Of a DNA stretch of 64,000 bases, positions 1-8,659 are shown piece after piece. The stretch comes from Peptococcaceae bacterium CEB3 (GTDB taxonomy: Bacteria > Bacillota > Desulfitobacteriia > Desulfitobacteriales > Desulfitobacteriaceae), in assembly GCA_001029295.1 (NCBI GenBank), contig LDXJ01000055.1:84063-148062 (forward strand), in the 5' to 3' direction. A program made the position numbers and the translations under genes. A model generated the notes under the pieces. The model was given only the letters and a program-made list of their open reading frames with translations. It did not search any database and was not told the origin of the DNA. The stretch's first letter is position 1. Every line of letters begins with the position of its first letter.

Positions 1-1
1 T

Positions 2-520
2 TTGCTGGACAAACATAAGAACTTTTACTTTATTGAGATGAATACCCGGATTCAAGTGGAACATCCGGTGACAGAGTTCGTCACCGGCATGGACCTTGTC
101 AAAGAACAGATTCGCCTGGCTGCGGGAGAGCCGTTGGGGCTCTGTCAAGAAGACGTGCAGATGCGGGGTTGGGCAATGGAATGCCGTATCAATGCCGAAA
201 ATCCCGAGAAGAACTTTATGCCTTCGCCCGGGACGATTGAACTTTACCACGCTCCGGGGGGGCCGGGGGTCCGGGTCGACAGTGCGGCCTATCAGGGGTA
301 TCGAATTCCCCCGCATTACGATTCCATGATCGGGAAACTGATTGTTTGGGGCTCCGACCGGGACGAGGCTGTACAGCGGATGAAAAGGGCGCTGGAAGAG
401 TTTGTGATCGAAGGGGTAGCGACAACGATTCCTTTTCATCTCAAAGTCTTGGATAATGCTTTCTTTCGCCGCGGGGAAGTCTATACCAATTTTATCCAGC
501 GCCGGATTCTCGGTGAGTGA
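2..520 (+). CDS. accC: biotin carboxylase (acetyl-CoA carboxylase), 3' part
   Basis: C-terminal part of a biotin carboxylase, which carboxylates biotin on BCCP with ATP and bicarbonate for malonyl-CoA synthesis. The gene is cut by the window edge, so the 172 visible residues begin inside the ATP-grasp domain. The core motif [14 protein letters not shown] lies at about residues 12-25 and carries the family's metal- and substrate-binding Glu, Asn and Arg. The biotin carboxylase C-terminal domain follows (GHAxEcRINAE-like stretch, then [11 protein letters not shown]). The reading frame stops with TGA at 518. A pyruvate or propionyl-CoA carboxylase subunit is possible, but the asp23-nusB context downstream matches accC in other Firmicutes. 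Confidence 0.93.
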   Translation: MLDKHKNFYFIEMNTRIQVEHPVTEFVTGMDLVKEQIRLAAGEPLGLCQEDVQMRGWAMECRINAENPEKNFMPSPGTIELYHAPGGPGVRVDSAAYQGYRIPPHYDSMIGKLIVWGSDRDEAVQRMKRALEEFVIEGVATTIPFHLKVLDNAFFRRGEVYTNFIQRRILGE

Positions 521-724
521 ACTCGTTCAGCTTAAGCCGAACATCGATAAACTCAAAGAAGGCCCGGCTTAGTGACTGACGGGGCGGGCCGTGAAAGGGC
601 AGGCACAGATACGGGGGGCAGGCCTGAGATGAGCCTTTGCCAGCGAAATGGAAATCTGCTATAATGACAGGGAACCTGAAGAGTGTTGAAGAGAGTGGCT
701 GAATACGGTTGGAGAGGTGACGAC

Positions 725-1120
725 ATGGAGAAACCCGAGATGGCGAACTCCCTTGGTGTCATTCGAATTGCCGATGAGGTTGTGGAGATTATTGCCGGAA
801 TGGCCGCTTCCGAAGTGGACGGAGTGGCCGGAATGAGCGGAGGTTTTGTGGGTGACCTGGCTCATATGCTGGCCCGCAACAAGAATTTGGCCAAAGGGGT
901 CAAAGTAGAAGTTGGCCAGGAAGAGGCGGCGGTTGACCTTTACATTATCGTCGAATACGGGGTGAGAATCCCGGATGTCGCCGTGCGCGTTCAGGAAGCC
1001 GTAAAGGATGCCATTGAGAGCATGACCGGCTTGACGGTCGTAGAGACGAATGTACACATCCAAGGTGTCAATTTCCATGCCGCGCCGGAGGTAAAGGAAG
1101 AAGAGAATAGGGTCAAGTGA
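725..1120 (+). CDS. Asp23/Gls24 family envelope stress protein
   Basis: Small soluble protein of the Asp23/Gls24 (DUF322) family, about 131 residues. The family motif is visible: LGVIRIADEVVEIIAGMAA followed by EVDGVAGMSGG, then a second half of the type IVEYGVRIPDVAVRVQEAV. Asp23 proteins form a membrane-associated layer tethered by AmaP. The AmaP and DUF2273 genes follow directly. ATG 725 is chosen because GGAGAGGTGA precedes it at good distance; an in-frame upstream start at 683 has no such site. The Bacillus equivalent is YqhY, also between accC and nusB. Its exact cellular role is unsettled in the family. Confidence 0.9.
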   Translation: MEKPEMANSLGVIRIADEVVEIIAGMAASEVDGVAGMSGGFVGDLAHMLARNKNLAKGVKVEVGQEEAAVDLYIIVEYGVRIPDVAVRVQEAVKDAIESMTGLTVVETNVHIQGVNFHAAPEVKEEENRVK

Positions 1121-1329
1121 TTCCGATTCCGCCGGGCAGCGAAAAAGGAGTTCCGGGCAAAAGATAGGTCAGCGCCAGGATTATGATAAGGGCTTTTGTC
1201 TGAGATGTATGCGCATTTCGGGCGAAGCATTAGCTCAGCACCTGCCTGGCACAAGGGAAGGGAACTCCGGGAAGAAGAAGAACGGCCCCCTTGGCAAGCC
1301 AGGGGGGCTTCTGAAGGAGGTGGCGGAGA

Positions 1330-1842
1330 TTGGCGGCCCTGGCTTTGGGATTGATCATCATCCTGGCAGGTCTGGTGGTTTTGGCCTTAGGCAGCGGGTG
1401 GTTTCTGCCCTATTTTTGGACGGGTCAGCTGATTGGATATATGAGAGAAAATGCCTGGGAGACTATGGCCGCGGGGGTGCTCCTGGTCCTGGTGGGCTTG
1501 CTCTTTTTCCTGCGCCCGCGTGAAAGCTCCCCGTCTTTTGCGTTGCCTTCCCGTTTAGGTGAAGTACGGATAACGGAAGAAGCCTTGCGGGAGATCATTG
1601 CCCGCGCCGCCCAGGGCGTTTCCGGGGTTCAACAGGTAGAATCCGCTCTCAGAGAGCGGCCGGAAGGATTGGAAGTCAGGGTGTCCGGCCAATTGCATCC
1701 GGGTGTTGCCGTGGCTCAGGTTTCCGAGGAGTTGCAGAATGCGGTGAGAAGCGATGTGGAACAGTATACCGGGATTAAAGTAGCCGAGGTGAAAGTGCTG
1801 GTGAGGGGTATGTTTACCGCCCGCCCGGCACGGGTGCGATGA
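1330..1842 (+). CDS. amaP: AmaP-like Asp23 membrane anchor
   Basis: Membrane protein of 170 residues with two N-terminal transmembrane helices (about residues 3-24 and 43-61), then a cytoplasmic Asp23-like half (RITEEALREIIARAAQGVSGVQ). This is the plan of AmaP, which recruits Asp23 to the membrane. The start is TTG 1330, preceded by GAAGGAGGT about eight bases upstream. The gene overlaps the next by four bases (ATGA), so the two are translationally coupled. Identification rests on topology plus neighbourhood. Confidence 0.8.
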   Translation: MAALALGLIIILAGLVVLALGSGWFLPYFWTGQLIGYMRENAWETMAAGVLLVLVGLLFFLRPRESSPSFALPSRLGEVRITEEALREIIARAAQGVSGVQQVESALRERPEGLEVRVSGQLHPGVAVAQVSEELQNAVRSDVEQYTGIKVAEVKVLVRGMFTARPARVR

Positions 1843-2081
1843 GTTTCAAGGAGCAGTTCGGGCAGACTGTTACCCGCTTTTTTTCCTGGTCCTGGAACGA
1901 ACACCCCGGAAAGCTGGTCGGAACCTCCAGCGGCTTTGTTTTTGGACTTTTTCTGGTCATTTTGGGTTTCTGGCGGGCCTTGGTCTTATCCCTATTTATT
2001 GTAGCCGGTTTTTTGCTGGGGAAACGTTATGACGAGCACAGGGATCTGACCGCTTGGTTGAACCGGTTTTTTCAAAAGTAA
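1839..2081 (+). CDS. DUF2273 small membrane protein
   Basis: An 80-residue protein with a short amphipathic N-terminus and a hydrophobic central hairpin (about residues 27-63). It ends in a charged tail typical of DUF2273 proteins, which accompany Asp23 genes. The start ATG overlaps the amaP stop. It probably acts with AmaP in holding the Asp23 layer on the inner face of the membrane. That function is inferred from context, since no catalytic motif is visible. Confidence 0.75.
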   Translation: MSFKEQFGQTVTRFFSWSWNEHPGKLVGTSSGFVFGLFLVILGFWRALVLSLFIVAGFLLGKRYDEHRDLTAWLNRFFQK

Positions 2082-2153
2082 TCTTCAAAGGGCCGCAGCC
2101 CGGTGAAAGGAGGACGGCGATTTCCTCGCGAAAGGAAGAGTCGCTGACAGAAT

Positions 2154-2555
2154 ATGAGTCGCAGACGAGGGCGCGAGACGGCGCTTCAAGTATTGTTCCA
2201 ACTAGATATGACAGGGGAAGCGGCGGATCCCGGGCCGGTGCTTGACCGTTGGGGAGAGGAATTCGCCGTGCCGGCGGAGGACCTTTCTTTCGCTCGGGAA
2301 CTGGTTCAAGGAACTTTGGCGCACCGGACGGAAATCGATGAGAAACTGGCGCGGATTGCGGCGGGTTGGCATCTGGAGCGCATGGCCAACGTCGACCGCA
2401 ATGTTTTGCGCCTGACGGCTTTTGAGATTCTGTTCCGCCCCGATATTCCGCGGCCGGTGAGTCTCAACGAGGGGATTGAACTGGCCAAACTTTTTGGCGG
2501 GAACGATTCCGCCAAATTTGTCAACGGTGTTTTGGACAAGTTGGTCGGAGATTGA
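2154..2555 (+). CDS. nusB: transcription antitermination factor NusB
   Basis: NusB of 133 residues, normal family length. It opens with the RNA-binding SRRRGRETALQVLFQ motif and ends with the conserved SLNEGIELAKLFGGNDSAKF-type segment and FVNGVLDKL. NusB with NusE binds boxA to support rRNA antitermination. The ribosome binding site is only moderate (AAGGAAGAG, rather far upstream). The stop overlaps the region of the next gene's start, so the pair is likely co-transcribed. Confidence 0.95.
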   Translation: MSRRRGRETALQVLFQLDMTGEAADPGPVLDRWGEEFAVPAEDLSFARELVQGTLAHRTEIDEKLARIAAGWHLERMANVDRNVLRLTAFEILFRPDIPRPVSLNEGIELAKLFGGNDSAKFVNGVLDKLVGD

Positions 2556-2563
2556 AAGTAAAA

Positions 2564-3508
2564 ATGTATTACTTAGGAATAGACACATCGGCTTATACGA
2601 CTTCTTTGGCCATCGTCGGCGCCAAAAGGCTCGTTTGGGAAGAGAGGCTCGTTTTGCAGGTCCCCGAGGGGGAGACGGGTTTGGCTCAATCAGCGGCCTT
2701 TTTTCAGCATGTGCAGAATCTTCCCTTGCTCGTGCAAAAAGTTCCGTCCTCTTACTGGAGCGAATTGGCGGGCATCGGGGTGAGCAGTGCTCCCCGCCGG
2801 ATCGAGGGTTCCTACATGCCGGTTTTTACCGCCGGGTTGGCCCTGGCTCGGTCCGTGGCGGCGGCCCGTCAAACCCGGCTCTGGCTCACCAGTCATCAGG
2901 AAGGGCATCTGGCGGCCGGTTTGGCCTCTGCCGGGGGTCCCGCGGCGGCGCGTTTTTTGGTGCTGCATCTTTCCGGCGGTACGACGGAACTGATCGAGGC
3001 CCGGCGCGGAGAGGCGGGCAGGTTCGACTTAAATCTTCTTGGCGGAACCACCGATCTGCACGCCGGACAGTTTGTCGATCGGGTGGGTGTGCGCTTGGGT
3101 TTGGAATTTCCGGCCGGCAAGCGTTTGGAGGAATTGGCTGAGGGAGCTTCCCCAGGTGCGGAGTCTCTGCTTCCTTCCTCGGTGCGAGGGTTGAAAGTGA
3201 GCTTTTCCGGGGTGGAAAGCGCGGCCCAGCGTTTGGTCGACCGAGGGGTGTCCCGTCCTGACGTGGCGCGCGCCGTGGAAGGATGCTTGGCCCGGACCGT
3301 GGGTAAACTGATCTTGGCGGGCTGTGCCCAAACAGGCTTAACGGAAGTTTTGCTGGTAGGGGGAGTCGCCGCCAACAAGTTTATCCGCCGTGAGTTGGGC
3401 CGGCGGTTGCAACAGACTGCTAGGCTCTATTGGGCGGAGCCCGCTTGGAGCCGGGATAACGCCATTGGGGTGGCCTTCTTGGCCGAGCAGGCGCTGTCTC
3501 CGACATAG
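2564..3508 (+). CDS. Kae1/TsaD-like (peptidase M22 fold) protein, divergent
   Basis: A 314-residue protein of the Kae1/TsaD ASKHA family. It begins MYYLGIDTSAYTTSLAIV, has the metal-binding HQEGH (His111, His115) equivalent to HMEGH of TsaD, and the C-terminal GGVAANKFIRRELG motif. True TsaD makes the t6A tRNA modification with TsaB and TsaE. This copy is shorter and diverged in the middle, so it may be a paralogue with a separate role; the genuine tsaD is probably elsewhere. ATG 2564 is preferred over TTG 2552, because the only Shine-Dalgarno-like GGAG lies about 13 bases from the ATG and just one from the TTG. Confidence 0.75.
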   Translation: MYYLGIDTSAYTTSLAIVGAKRLVWEERLVLQVPEGETGLAQSAAFFQHVQNLPLLVQKVPSSYWSELAGIGVSSAPRRIEGSYMPVFTAGLALARSVAAARQTRLWLTSHQEGHLAAGLASAGGPAAARFLVLHLSGGTTELIEARRGEAGRFDLNLLGGTTDLHAGQFVDRVGVRLGLEFPAGKRLEELAEGASPGAESLLPSSVRGLKVSFSGVESAAQRLVDRGVSRPDVARAVEGCLARTVGKLILAGCAQTGLTEVLLVGGVAANKFIRRELGRRLQQTARLYWAEPAWSRDNAIGVAFLAEQALSPT

Positions 3509-3721
3509 CGTGTTCCGGGTCGGCCCCGCCGGCATCGTGGCTCTTGCCAGGGTGCCGGCGCCGTTCCCCCTCGTCATCCTGTTGTTTGTGAATCGTTTGT
3601 CGACGGCGGGCTATTATGAGGATTTTCGTATTTTGCCCAATGCTCTGACTTGTGAGAAGGATTTTGTCCAACGGGTGGCGAATAGTAATATGTTTGAGTT
3701 TTTTCAGGAGGAGGAGTGTAC

Positions 3722-4561
3722 TTGTACCAGGTAGTGAAAAGAAGGCAACTGGCTCCCGCCATCGTCCTGTTCGAGGTGGAAGCCCCGAGAGTTGCCGCCA
3801 AAGTCAAAGCGGGCCAGTTTGTCATTGTCCGAATGGATGAGAAGTCCGAACGCATCCCTTTGACGGTTATGGATTTCAACCGGGAGCGGGGCACCATAAC
3901 CATCGTGATTCAAGACGTGGGTTATTCTTCTTGTATGATTAACAACATGCGGGAAGGAAGTTCTTTCCTGGATTTTGTGGGTCCCCTGGGGGTTCCGTCC
4001 GATATTGAGAATTACGGCACCGTGGTCTGTATGGGAGGAGGACTGGGAATCGCCCCGATCTATCCCATCGCGCGCGCTCTGAGAGAGGCCGGCAACCATG
4101 TTATCTCCATTTTGGGCGCTCGTACCGCGGACTTGCTGATCCTGAGAGAAGAGATGGAAGCCGTGAGCGATGAAGTAGTGATCGTCACGGATGACGGCAG
4201 CTTGGGGACCAAAGGATATCACAGCACAGGCCTCGATCAAATCCTGGCCCAAGGACATAAAGTGCAGGTCATTTGGGCCATCGGACCGATGGTGATGATG
4301 AGGGCCGTGGCGAACTATACCAAGACCTTGGGGATCAAGACGATTGTCAGCATGAACCCGATTATGGTCGACGGTACGGGGATGTGCGGTGCCTGCCGGG
4401 TCAAAGTGGGTGAGGAGACCAAATTCGCCTGTGTGGACGGGCCGGAATTTGACGGGCACCTGGTCGACTTTGAGCTGGCCATGCAACGCTTGGCCTTTTA
4501 CAAGGATGAAGAAAACAGAGCCAAAGCACACGGTGCCTGCGGCCAAGAAGGAGGGCATTGA
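3722..4561 (+). CDS. NfnA/SudB-like FAD/NAD-binding subunit with [2Fe-2S]
   Basis: Flavin and NAD(P)-binding subunit of the ferredoxin-NADP reductase type, about 279 residues. It has an N-terminal FAD barrel, an NAD motif MGGGLGIAPIYPIARAL, and a C-terminal [2Fe-2S] motif with Cys222, Cys225 and Cys237 (GMCGACRV...FACVDG). Together with the next gene it matches NfnAB (electron-bifurcating NADH-dependent ferredoxin:NADP oxidoreductase) or SudAB (sulfide dehydrogenase). These cannot be told apart here. TTG 3722 fits the family N-terminus (LYQVVKRRQLAP) and lies eight bases after AGGAGG. GTG 3716 would sit on top of that site. Confidence 0.88.
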   Translation: MYQVVKRRQLAPAIVLFEVEAPRVAAKVKAGQFVIVRMDEKSERIPLTVMDFNRERGTITIVIQDVGYSSCMINNMREGSSFLDFVGPLGVPSDIENYGTVVCMGGGLGIAPIYPIARALREAGNHVISILGARTADLLILREEMEAVSDEVVIVTDDGSLGTKGYHSTGLDQILAQGHKVQVIWAIGPMVMMRAVANYTKTLGIKTIVSMNPIMVDGTGMCGACRVKVGEETKFACVDGPEFDGHLVDFELAMQRLAFYKDEENRAKAHGACGQEGGH

Positions 4562-4564
4562 GTC

Positions 4565-5956
4565 ATGGCTTTAAAAATTCCGCGTCACGACATGCCTTGT
4601 CAGGATCCGGCGGTAAGGGCCCATAATTTTGACGAAGTGGCCTTGGGCTATACGGAAGAGATGGCTGTGGAAGAAGCGAAGCGCTGTTTGCAGTGCAAAA
4701 AACCGACCTGCCGTTCCGGCTGTCCCGTGGAGGTTTTGATTCCGGATTTTATTAAACAAGTGGCTGAAGGGGATTTTTTGGCCGCCGCGGTGACGCTGAA
4801 AGAGAAGAATTCCCTGCCCGCGGTCTGCGGACGGGTCTGCCCGCAGGAAAGCCAGTGTGAAAGCCAGTGCATCTTGGGCAAGAAAGGCGAACCGGTGGCC
4901 ATCGGCCGGCTGGAGCGTTTTGTGGCGGATTACGAAATTAAGTTTGGGGAAAGCCATGCGGAAAAACCGGCCCCGACCGGCAAAAAAGTGGCGATTATCG
5001 GCGGCGGTCCCTCGGGTCTGGCTTGCGCCGGGGATCTGGCCAAGGCCGGACACGGGGTCACTGTTTTTGAAGCCCTCCATGTGGCGGGTGGGGTGCTTAT
5101 GTACGGTATTCCTCAGTTCCGTTTGCCCAAAGAGATCGTCCAGACCGAAATCAATAACCTGAAAAAAATGGGCGTGGAGATCCGGACCGACGAGGTCGTT
5201 GGTAAGATTACCTCGGTAGACGAGCTGATGGCGAGCGGGTATGACGCCGTCTTCATTGGCACGGGAGCCGGACTTCCTTATTTCATGGGAATTCCCGGGG
5301 AAAACCTGCTCGGGGTTTACTCCGCCAACGAATTCCTGACCCGAACCAACCTGATGAAAGGGTATAAATTCCCCGAATACGCCACTCCCATCAAGGTGGG
5401 CAAGAAAGTGGCGGTTCTGGGAGCAGGGAATGTGGCAATGGATGGTGCCAGAACATCATTGCGCCTGGGTGCGGAAGAGGTGTCCATCGTCTACCGCCGC
5501 TCCCGGGAAGAGATGCCGGCCCGGGCGGAAGAAGCACATCACGCGGAAGAAGAGGGAATCAATTTCCGCCTCCTCACCAATCCGGTCGCTTTGCACGGTG
5601 ATGAAAAGGGCTGGGTGAAGAGTATGACTTGCCTGCGCTACGAACTGGGTGAACCGGATGCCTCCGGAAGACGCTCTCCCGTGCCTATTCCCGGTTCGGA
5701 ATTTGAGCTGGAAGTGGATACGGTCGTTGTGGCTATCGGTCAGGGTCCCAATCCTTTGGTGACCAAATCCACACCCGGCCTGGAATTGAACAGGCGCGGC
5801 AACATTGTGGCGGATCCGGAAACTCTGGCCACATCGAAGCGGGGAGTCTTTGCCGGCGGAGATATCGTCACGGGTGCGGCCACAGTCATTTTGGCCATGG
5901 GCGCCGGTAAGAAGGCTGCGGCGTCGATTGACGAGTACTTGAAGAACAAAAACTAA
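4565..5956 (+). CDS. NfnB/SudA-like NADPH oxidoreductase (GltA small-subunit type)
   Basis: A 463-residue flavoprotein of the glutamate synthase small-subunit family. N-terminal cysteines for iron-sulfur clusters are visible (CLQCKKPTCRSGCP, then AVCGRVCPQESQCESQC). An FAD-binding motif IIGGGPSGLACAGDLA lies near residue 145, and an NADP-type motif VLGAGNVAMDGARTS near residue 285. It pairs with the preceding [2Fe-2S] subunit three bases upstream. It is often annotated gltA, but no large glutamate synthase subunit is nearby. Nfn-type bifurcation, or SudAB, is therefore more likely. The placement before folD-fchA suggests supply or removal of NADPH for folate C1 chemistry. Confidence 0.88.
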   Translation: MALKIPRHDMPCQDPAVRAHNFDEVALGYTEEMAVEEAKRCLQCKKPTCRSGCPVEVLIPDFIKQVAEGDFLAAAVTLKEKNSLPAVCGRVCPQESQCESQCILGKKGEPVAIGRLERFVADYEIKFGESHAEKPAPTGKKVAIIGGGPSGLACAGDLAKAGHGVTVFEALHVAGGVLMYGIPQFRLPKEIVQTEINNLKKMGVEIRTDEVVGKITSVDELMASGYDAVFIGTGAGLPYFMGIPGENLLGVYSANEFLTRTNLMKGYKFPEYATPIKVGKKVAVLGAGNVAMDGARTSLRLGAEEVSIVYRRSREEMPARAEEAHHAEEEGINFRLLTNPVALHGDEKGWVKSMTCLRYELGEPDASGRRSPVPIPGSEFELEVDTVVVAIGQGPNPLVTKSTPGLELNRRGNIVADPETLATSKRGVFAGGDIVTGAATVILAMGAGKKAAASIDEYLKNKN

Positions 5957-6007
5957 AGCGAAATCTCCGCTTGGGCGGAGAGGGTGCAGAAACATAAGGG
6001 GGAGTGT

Positions 6008-6865
6008 ATGGTGGCTCAATTACTGGATGGCAAAGCGGTCTCGAAAGTTCTGAAAGAGGAAATTCAGCAGGAGATCGGACAGTGGAAGGAAAAAGGGGTC
6101 CAACCCAAACTGGCGGTGATATTGGTGGGGGACGACCCGGCCTCTGTGGTCTACGCCAAGTCCAAACAGAAAGTCAGCGAGGGTTTGGGGATGGCTTTCG
6201 AACTCTTTACTTTTCCGGCGGACACGGCGGAGGAGGAAGTTCTCGCTCTGATCGAGCGTCTGAACGGGGACACGCAAACACACGGCATCATGATCGAGCT
6301 GCCGTTGCCCAAACATATTGCTAAAGAGAGGATCATGGCGGCCGTGCTGCCGGAAAAGGATGTGGACGGGGTTCATCCCGTGAACAGGGGCTATATCCTG
6401 AGCGGGCAAAAGGGACTCTTCCCAGCTACGCCCCAGAGTTGCATCGAGATCCTCTTGCGTTCGGGCGTGGAAATAGCCGGCAAGCACGTGGTCATCGTCG
6501 GCCGGGGAGAAACCGTTGGCAAGCCTCTGGTCTTCCTGATTCTCAAACACAATGCCACGGTGACGATTTGCCACTCCAAGACTCCGGATCTCGGTTACCA
6601 TACCCGCCAGGCGGACATCTTGATCGCGGCGGTGGGCAAGGCTAAGCTTATTAAGAAGGATATGGTTAAGCCCGGAGCGGTTGTCGTCGATGCTGGGATC
6701 AATGAGATTCCCGGAGGAATCTGCGGGGACGTGGATTTCGAGGCGGTCAAGGATGTGGCAGGGCTGATTTCCCCGGTTCCGGGCGGGGTAGGCTCTCTGA
6801 CGACCGCCCTGATCATGCGCAATGTCTTGCAGGGTATTGCTTTGCAGAGGGGGAATCAGAAGTAA
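6008..6865 (+). CDS. folD: methylene-THF dehydrogenase / methenyl-THF cyclohydrolase
   Basis: FolD of 285 residues, a bifunctional cytosolic enzyme interconverting 5,10-methylene- and 10-formyl-THF. The catalytic YAKSKQK motif lies near residue 50, followed by GIMIELPLPKHI. The Rossmann motif VVIVGRGETVGKPLV appears where most homologues have GRSxxVGxP, and PGGVGSLTTALIM appears in place of PGGVGPMT. It is thus a diverged but complete member. ATG 6008 is preceded by AAGGGGGAG. The stop overlaps the next start by one base, which ties it to fchA. Confidence 0.93.
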   Translation: MVAQLLDGKAVSKVLKEEIQQEIGQWKEKGVQPKLAVILVGDDPASVVYAKSKQKVSEGLGMAFELFTFPADTAEEEVLALIERLNGDTQTHGIMIELPLPKHIAKERIMAAVLPEKDVDGVHPVNRGYILSGQKGLFPATPQSCIEILLRSGVEIAGKHVVIVGRGETVGKPLVFLILKHNATVTICHSKTPDLGYHTRQADILIAAVGKAKLIKKDMVKPGAVVVDAGINEIPGGICGDVDFEAVKDVAGLISPVPGGVGSLTTALIMRNVLQGIALQRGNQK

Positions 6866-7500
6866 TGGCCGGAAAAGAACTTTGGCAGTGGACCACGGAA
6901 AAACTCCTGGCTGAGGCGGCGAGCTCCGCGCCCACGCCCGGGGGCGGAAGTGTTTCCGCCTTTGTCGGTGCTCTGGCGGCCTCGATGGTCTCGATGGTCG
7001 CCAATCTGACCCTCGGCAAAGAGAAGTACAAAGAAGTCGAACCCGAGGTTCAAAGGATTTTGGCGGAAGCCCAGACGGCCCTCAACGACTTGAAAAGCGG
7101 TTTGAGCCAGGATATTGACGAATTCTCCAATTTCATGGCCGTCCTCAAGCTGCCCAAGAACAGCGAGGGAGAAAAAGCCGCCCGGGCGCAAAAGATGCAG
7201 GGGGCTTTGGTTTCCGCAACGAATACTCCTTTGGGTATTGCTCAAAACTGTTTCCAAGTCCTGAAGCTGGCCCAGGAGCTGGCCCCCATTGGCAACAAAG
7301 GGGCGATCAGCGATGTCGGGGTGGCCGCTTATTTGGCGGAGAGCGCCTTGAAGGCCGCCATGTTCAGTGTCGACATCAATTTACCCCAGATTAAAGACGG
7401 AGGCTACCAAGCTCAAGTCAAGGCAGAGCGTGCCCGCCTGTTCGAGGAAGCCGGTAAAATCTGCGCCGCCACGGTAGCGGTCGTGGAGAGCAGACTGTAG
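6865..7500 (+). CDS. fchA: cyclodeaminase/cyclohydrolase family protein (FchA-like)
   Basis: A 211-residue protein of the FTCD C-terminal family, to which formiminotetrahydrofolate cyclodeaminase and methenyl-THF cyclohydrolase FchA belong. The hallmark SSAPTPGGGSVSAFVGALAASM is near the start. It begins inside the folD stop codon, which implies joint expression. A separate cyclohydrolase beside FolD is usual in anaerobes running the methyl branch of the Wood-Ljungdahl or glycine/serine C1 pathways. Which substrate is used cannot be read from sequence. Confidence 0.85.
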   Translation: MAGKELWQWTTEKLLAEAASSAPTPGGGSVSAFVGALAASMVSMVANLTLGKEKYKEVEPEVQRILAEAQTALNDLKSGLSQDIDEFSNFMAVLKLPKNSEGEKAARAQKMQGALVSATNTPLGIAQNCFQVLKLAQELAPIGNKGAISDVGVAAYLAESALKAAMFSVDINLPQIKDGGYQAQVKAERARLFEEAGKICAATVAVVESRL

Positions 7501-7822
7501 GAGTTCACTCGCTTTTTTCAGTCCCTGTGAGCGCGCCTTCTCCGCAGCCGCAGGGTTCGCTTTCCGGTAGGTTTTCACTTTCCCGTTCCACTTTCTCCCT
7601 GAATCACAAGGGGGGAATCGGAACGGGCTATTTTTTGGGGAAGGTTTCCGGCTGCTGGACATTTGCCCTATGTTCACTTTCCTTGATATGGTGCGATGCA
7701 CATGTGGAATGGGCCGCCAGCGACTTCGCCGCATGAGATAGCTCGGCTTGTGCATGATATGGACGAGTGGTATTCTGAGAAGGGATGGCTTGCTCATTGT
7801 GTTGAGAGGTTAGGTGGAAATT
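7501..7822 (+). other. intergenic stretch, no gene recognised
   Basis: About 320 bases between fchA and a membrane protein gene. There is no convincing coding region: short open frames here lack ribosome binding sites and family resemblance. A GATATGG-rich AT-poor segment near 7690-7780 could be residue of a decayed gene. It marks the start of an accessory zone that interrupts the usual folD-xseA adjacency. Confidence 0.4.
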
Positions 7823-8233
7823 ATGACGGCACTCTTTGTTCTCGTTCCCCTCATAGGGTACGTGGGGCTTTGGATACTGGGGAGTGTACTTTTCCTTGCC
7901 TATTTCAGGCTATACAATATATCTATAGATCTGAGACATACTGTTGCCATGATCCAGCGGGTTCCCGCGCCCCTCGCGATAATCACGGTTCCTGTGTGTA
8001 GTTTCGTATCCTTCTTCCTAACAACTCGGATCATGATTCACGCTTTCACCACACCCACAAACGCAATAATGCTGCTCGAGGTTGGCGTAGTTTCCCTCAT
8101 AGCAACGATAATCTTGGATCTACTGATAACAGTCGTCGGCGAGAAGATCGACGTTCGCATCTTTCCGGTGAATCTGATGTACCTGTTTGCGTGGTTAGTT
8201 ATTATTCCATCTGTTGTGCTGGCGGGACATTAG
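7823..8233 (+). CDS. unknown membrane protein, four predicted helices
   Basis: I do not recognise this protein. It is about 136 residues and strongly hydrophobic, with four likely transmembrane segments (about residues 2-25, 45-66, 74-98 and 108-130) and few charged residues outside loops. ATG 7823 is chosen because AGGTGG precedes it; GTG 7814 in the same frame is possible. It stands alone in an accessory zone and has somewhat lower GC than its neighbours. No function is proposed. Confidence 0.55.
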   Translation: MTALFVLVPLIGYVGLWILGSVLFLAYFRLYNISIDLRHTVAMIQRVPAPLAIITVPVCSFVSFFLTTRIMIHAFTTPTNAIMLLEVGVVSLIATIILDLLITVVGEKIDVRIFPVNLMYLFAWLVIIPSVVLAGH

Positions 8234-8398
8234 TCCTGCAGCGCAGGAGGCCTGCCACAATCTGACAATACAAATGTACCATACGCTCTGCATTCGTCTG
8301 GTCGGGGACTTCCACTGAATAGCTCATACTCCGTAATCCTTTCGGATCCCTTCAAGCACGGTGCTCGCAGTCTTTACACTACGATTGGAGGTGTTTCA

Positions 8399-8659
8399 AT
8401 GCTGGCAGTCAACTATTCCACCCTGCGGGAGAACCTGAAAAAATACTGTGATAAGGCCAATGAAGATTTTGAAACAATTGTAGTTACGAGGAAGAGTGGC
8501 GGCAATGTCATTTTGCTCTCGGAAGCGGAATATAACAATCTCTTGGAAAACCTTTACGTGAGAAGCAACCCGGAATACTATCAGAAGATCTTAAGACCCA
8601 TCGCCGAACTCAAAGACGGGCAAGCCGAGATGAGGGAGCTTAAGGATGAGTGTAGGTAA
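8399..8659 (+). CDS. Phd/YefM-family antitoxin, apparently without toxin
   Basis: An 86-residue protein with the Phd/YefM plan: N-terminal DNA-binding part MLAVNYSTLRENLKKYCDKANEDFETIVVTR, then NVILLSEAEYNNLLENLYV and a charged flexible C-terminus that in relatives wraps the toxin. A GGAGGTG site precedes the ATG. In the usual arrangement a YoeB or RelE toxin gene follows within a few bases. Here the next 40 bases contain only a very short open frame, and then the convergent amidase ends. It is therefore an orphan antitoxin, or the toxin has been lost. Confidence 0.82.
   Translation: MLAVNYSTLRENLKKYCDKANEDFETIVVTRKSGGNVILLSEAEYNNLLENLYVRSNPEYYQKILRPIAELKDGQAEMRELKDECR

Noticed and set aside
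1282..1308. GCCCCC/GGGGGGC hairpin as terminator before amaP
   Set aside because: No T-run follows and the amaP ribosome binding site comes directly after; it may affect translation but is not a terminator.
3390..3734. Plus-strand frame spanning the gap before the NfnA-like gene
   Set aside because: It starts inside the Kae1-like gene in another frame and overlaps the start of the next; the residues show no family pattern.
7696..8001. Plus-strand frame before the membrane protein
   Set aside because: It overlaps the membrane protein in another frame, has no good ribosome binding site and no family resemblance; possibly a gene relic.
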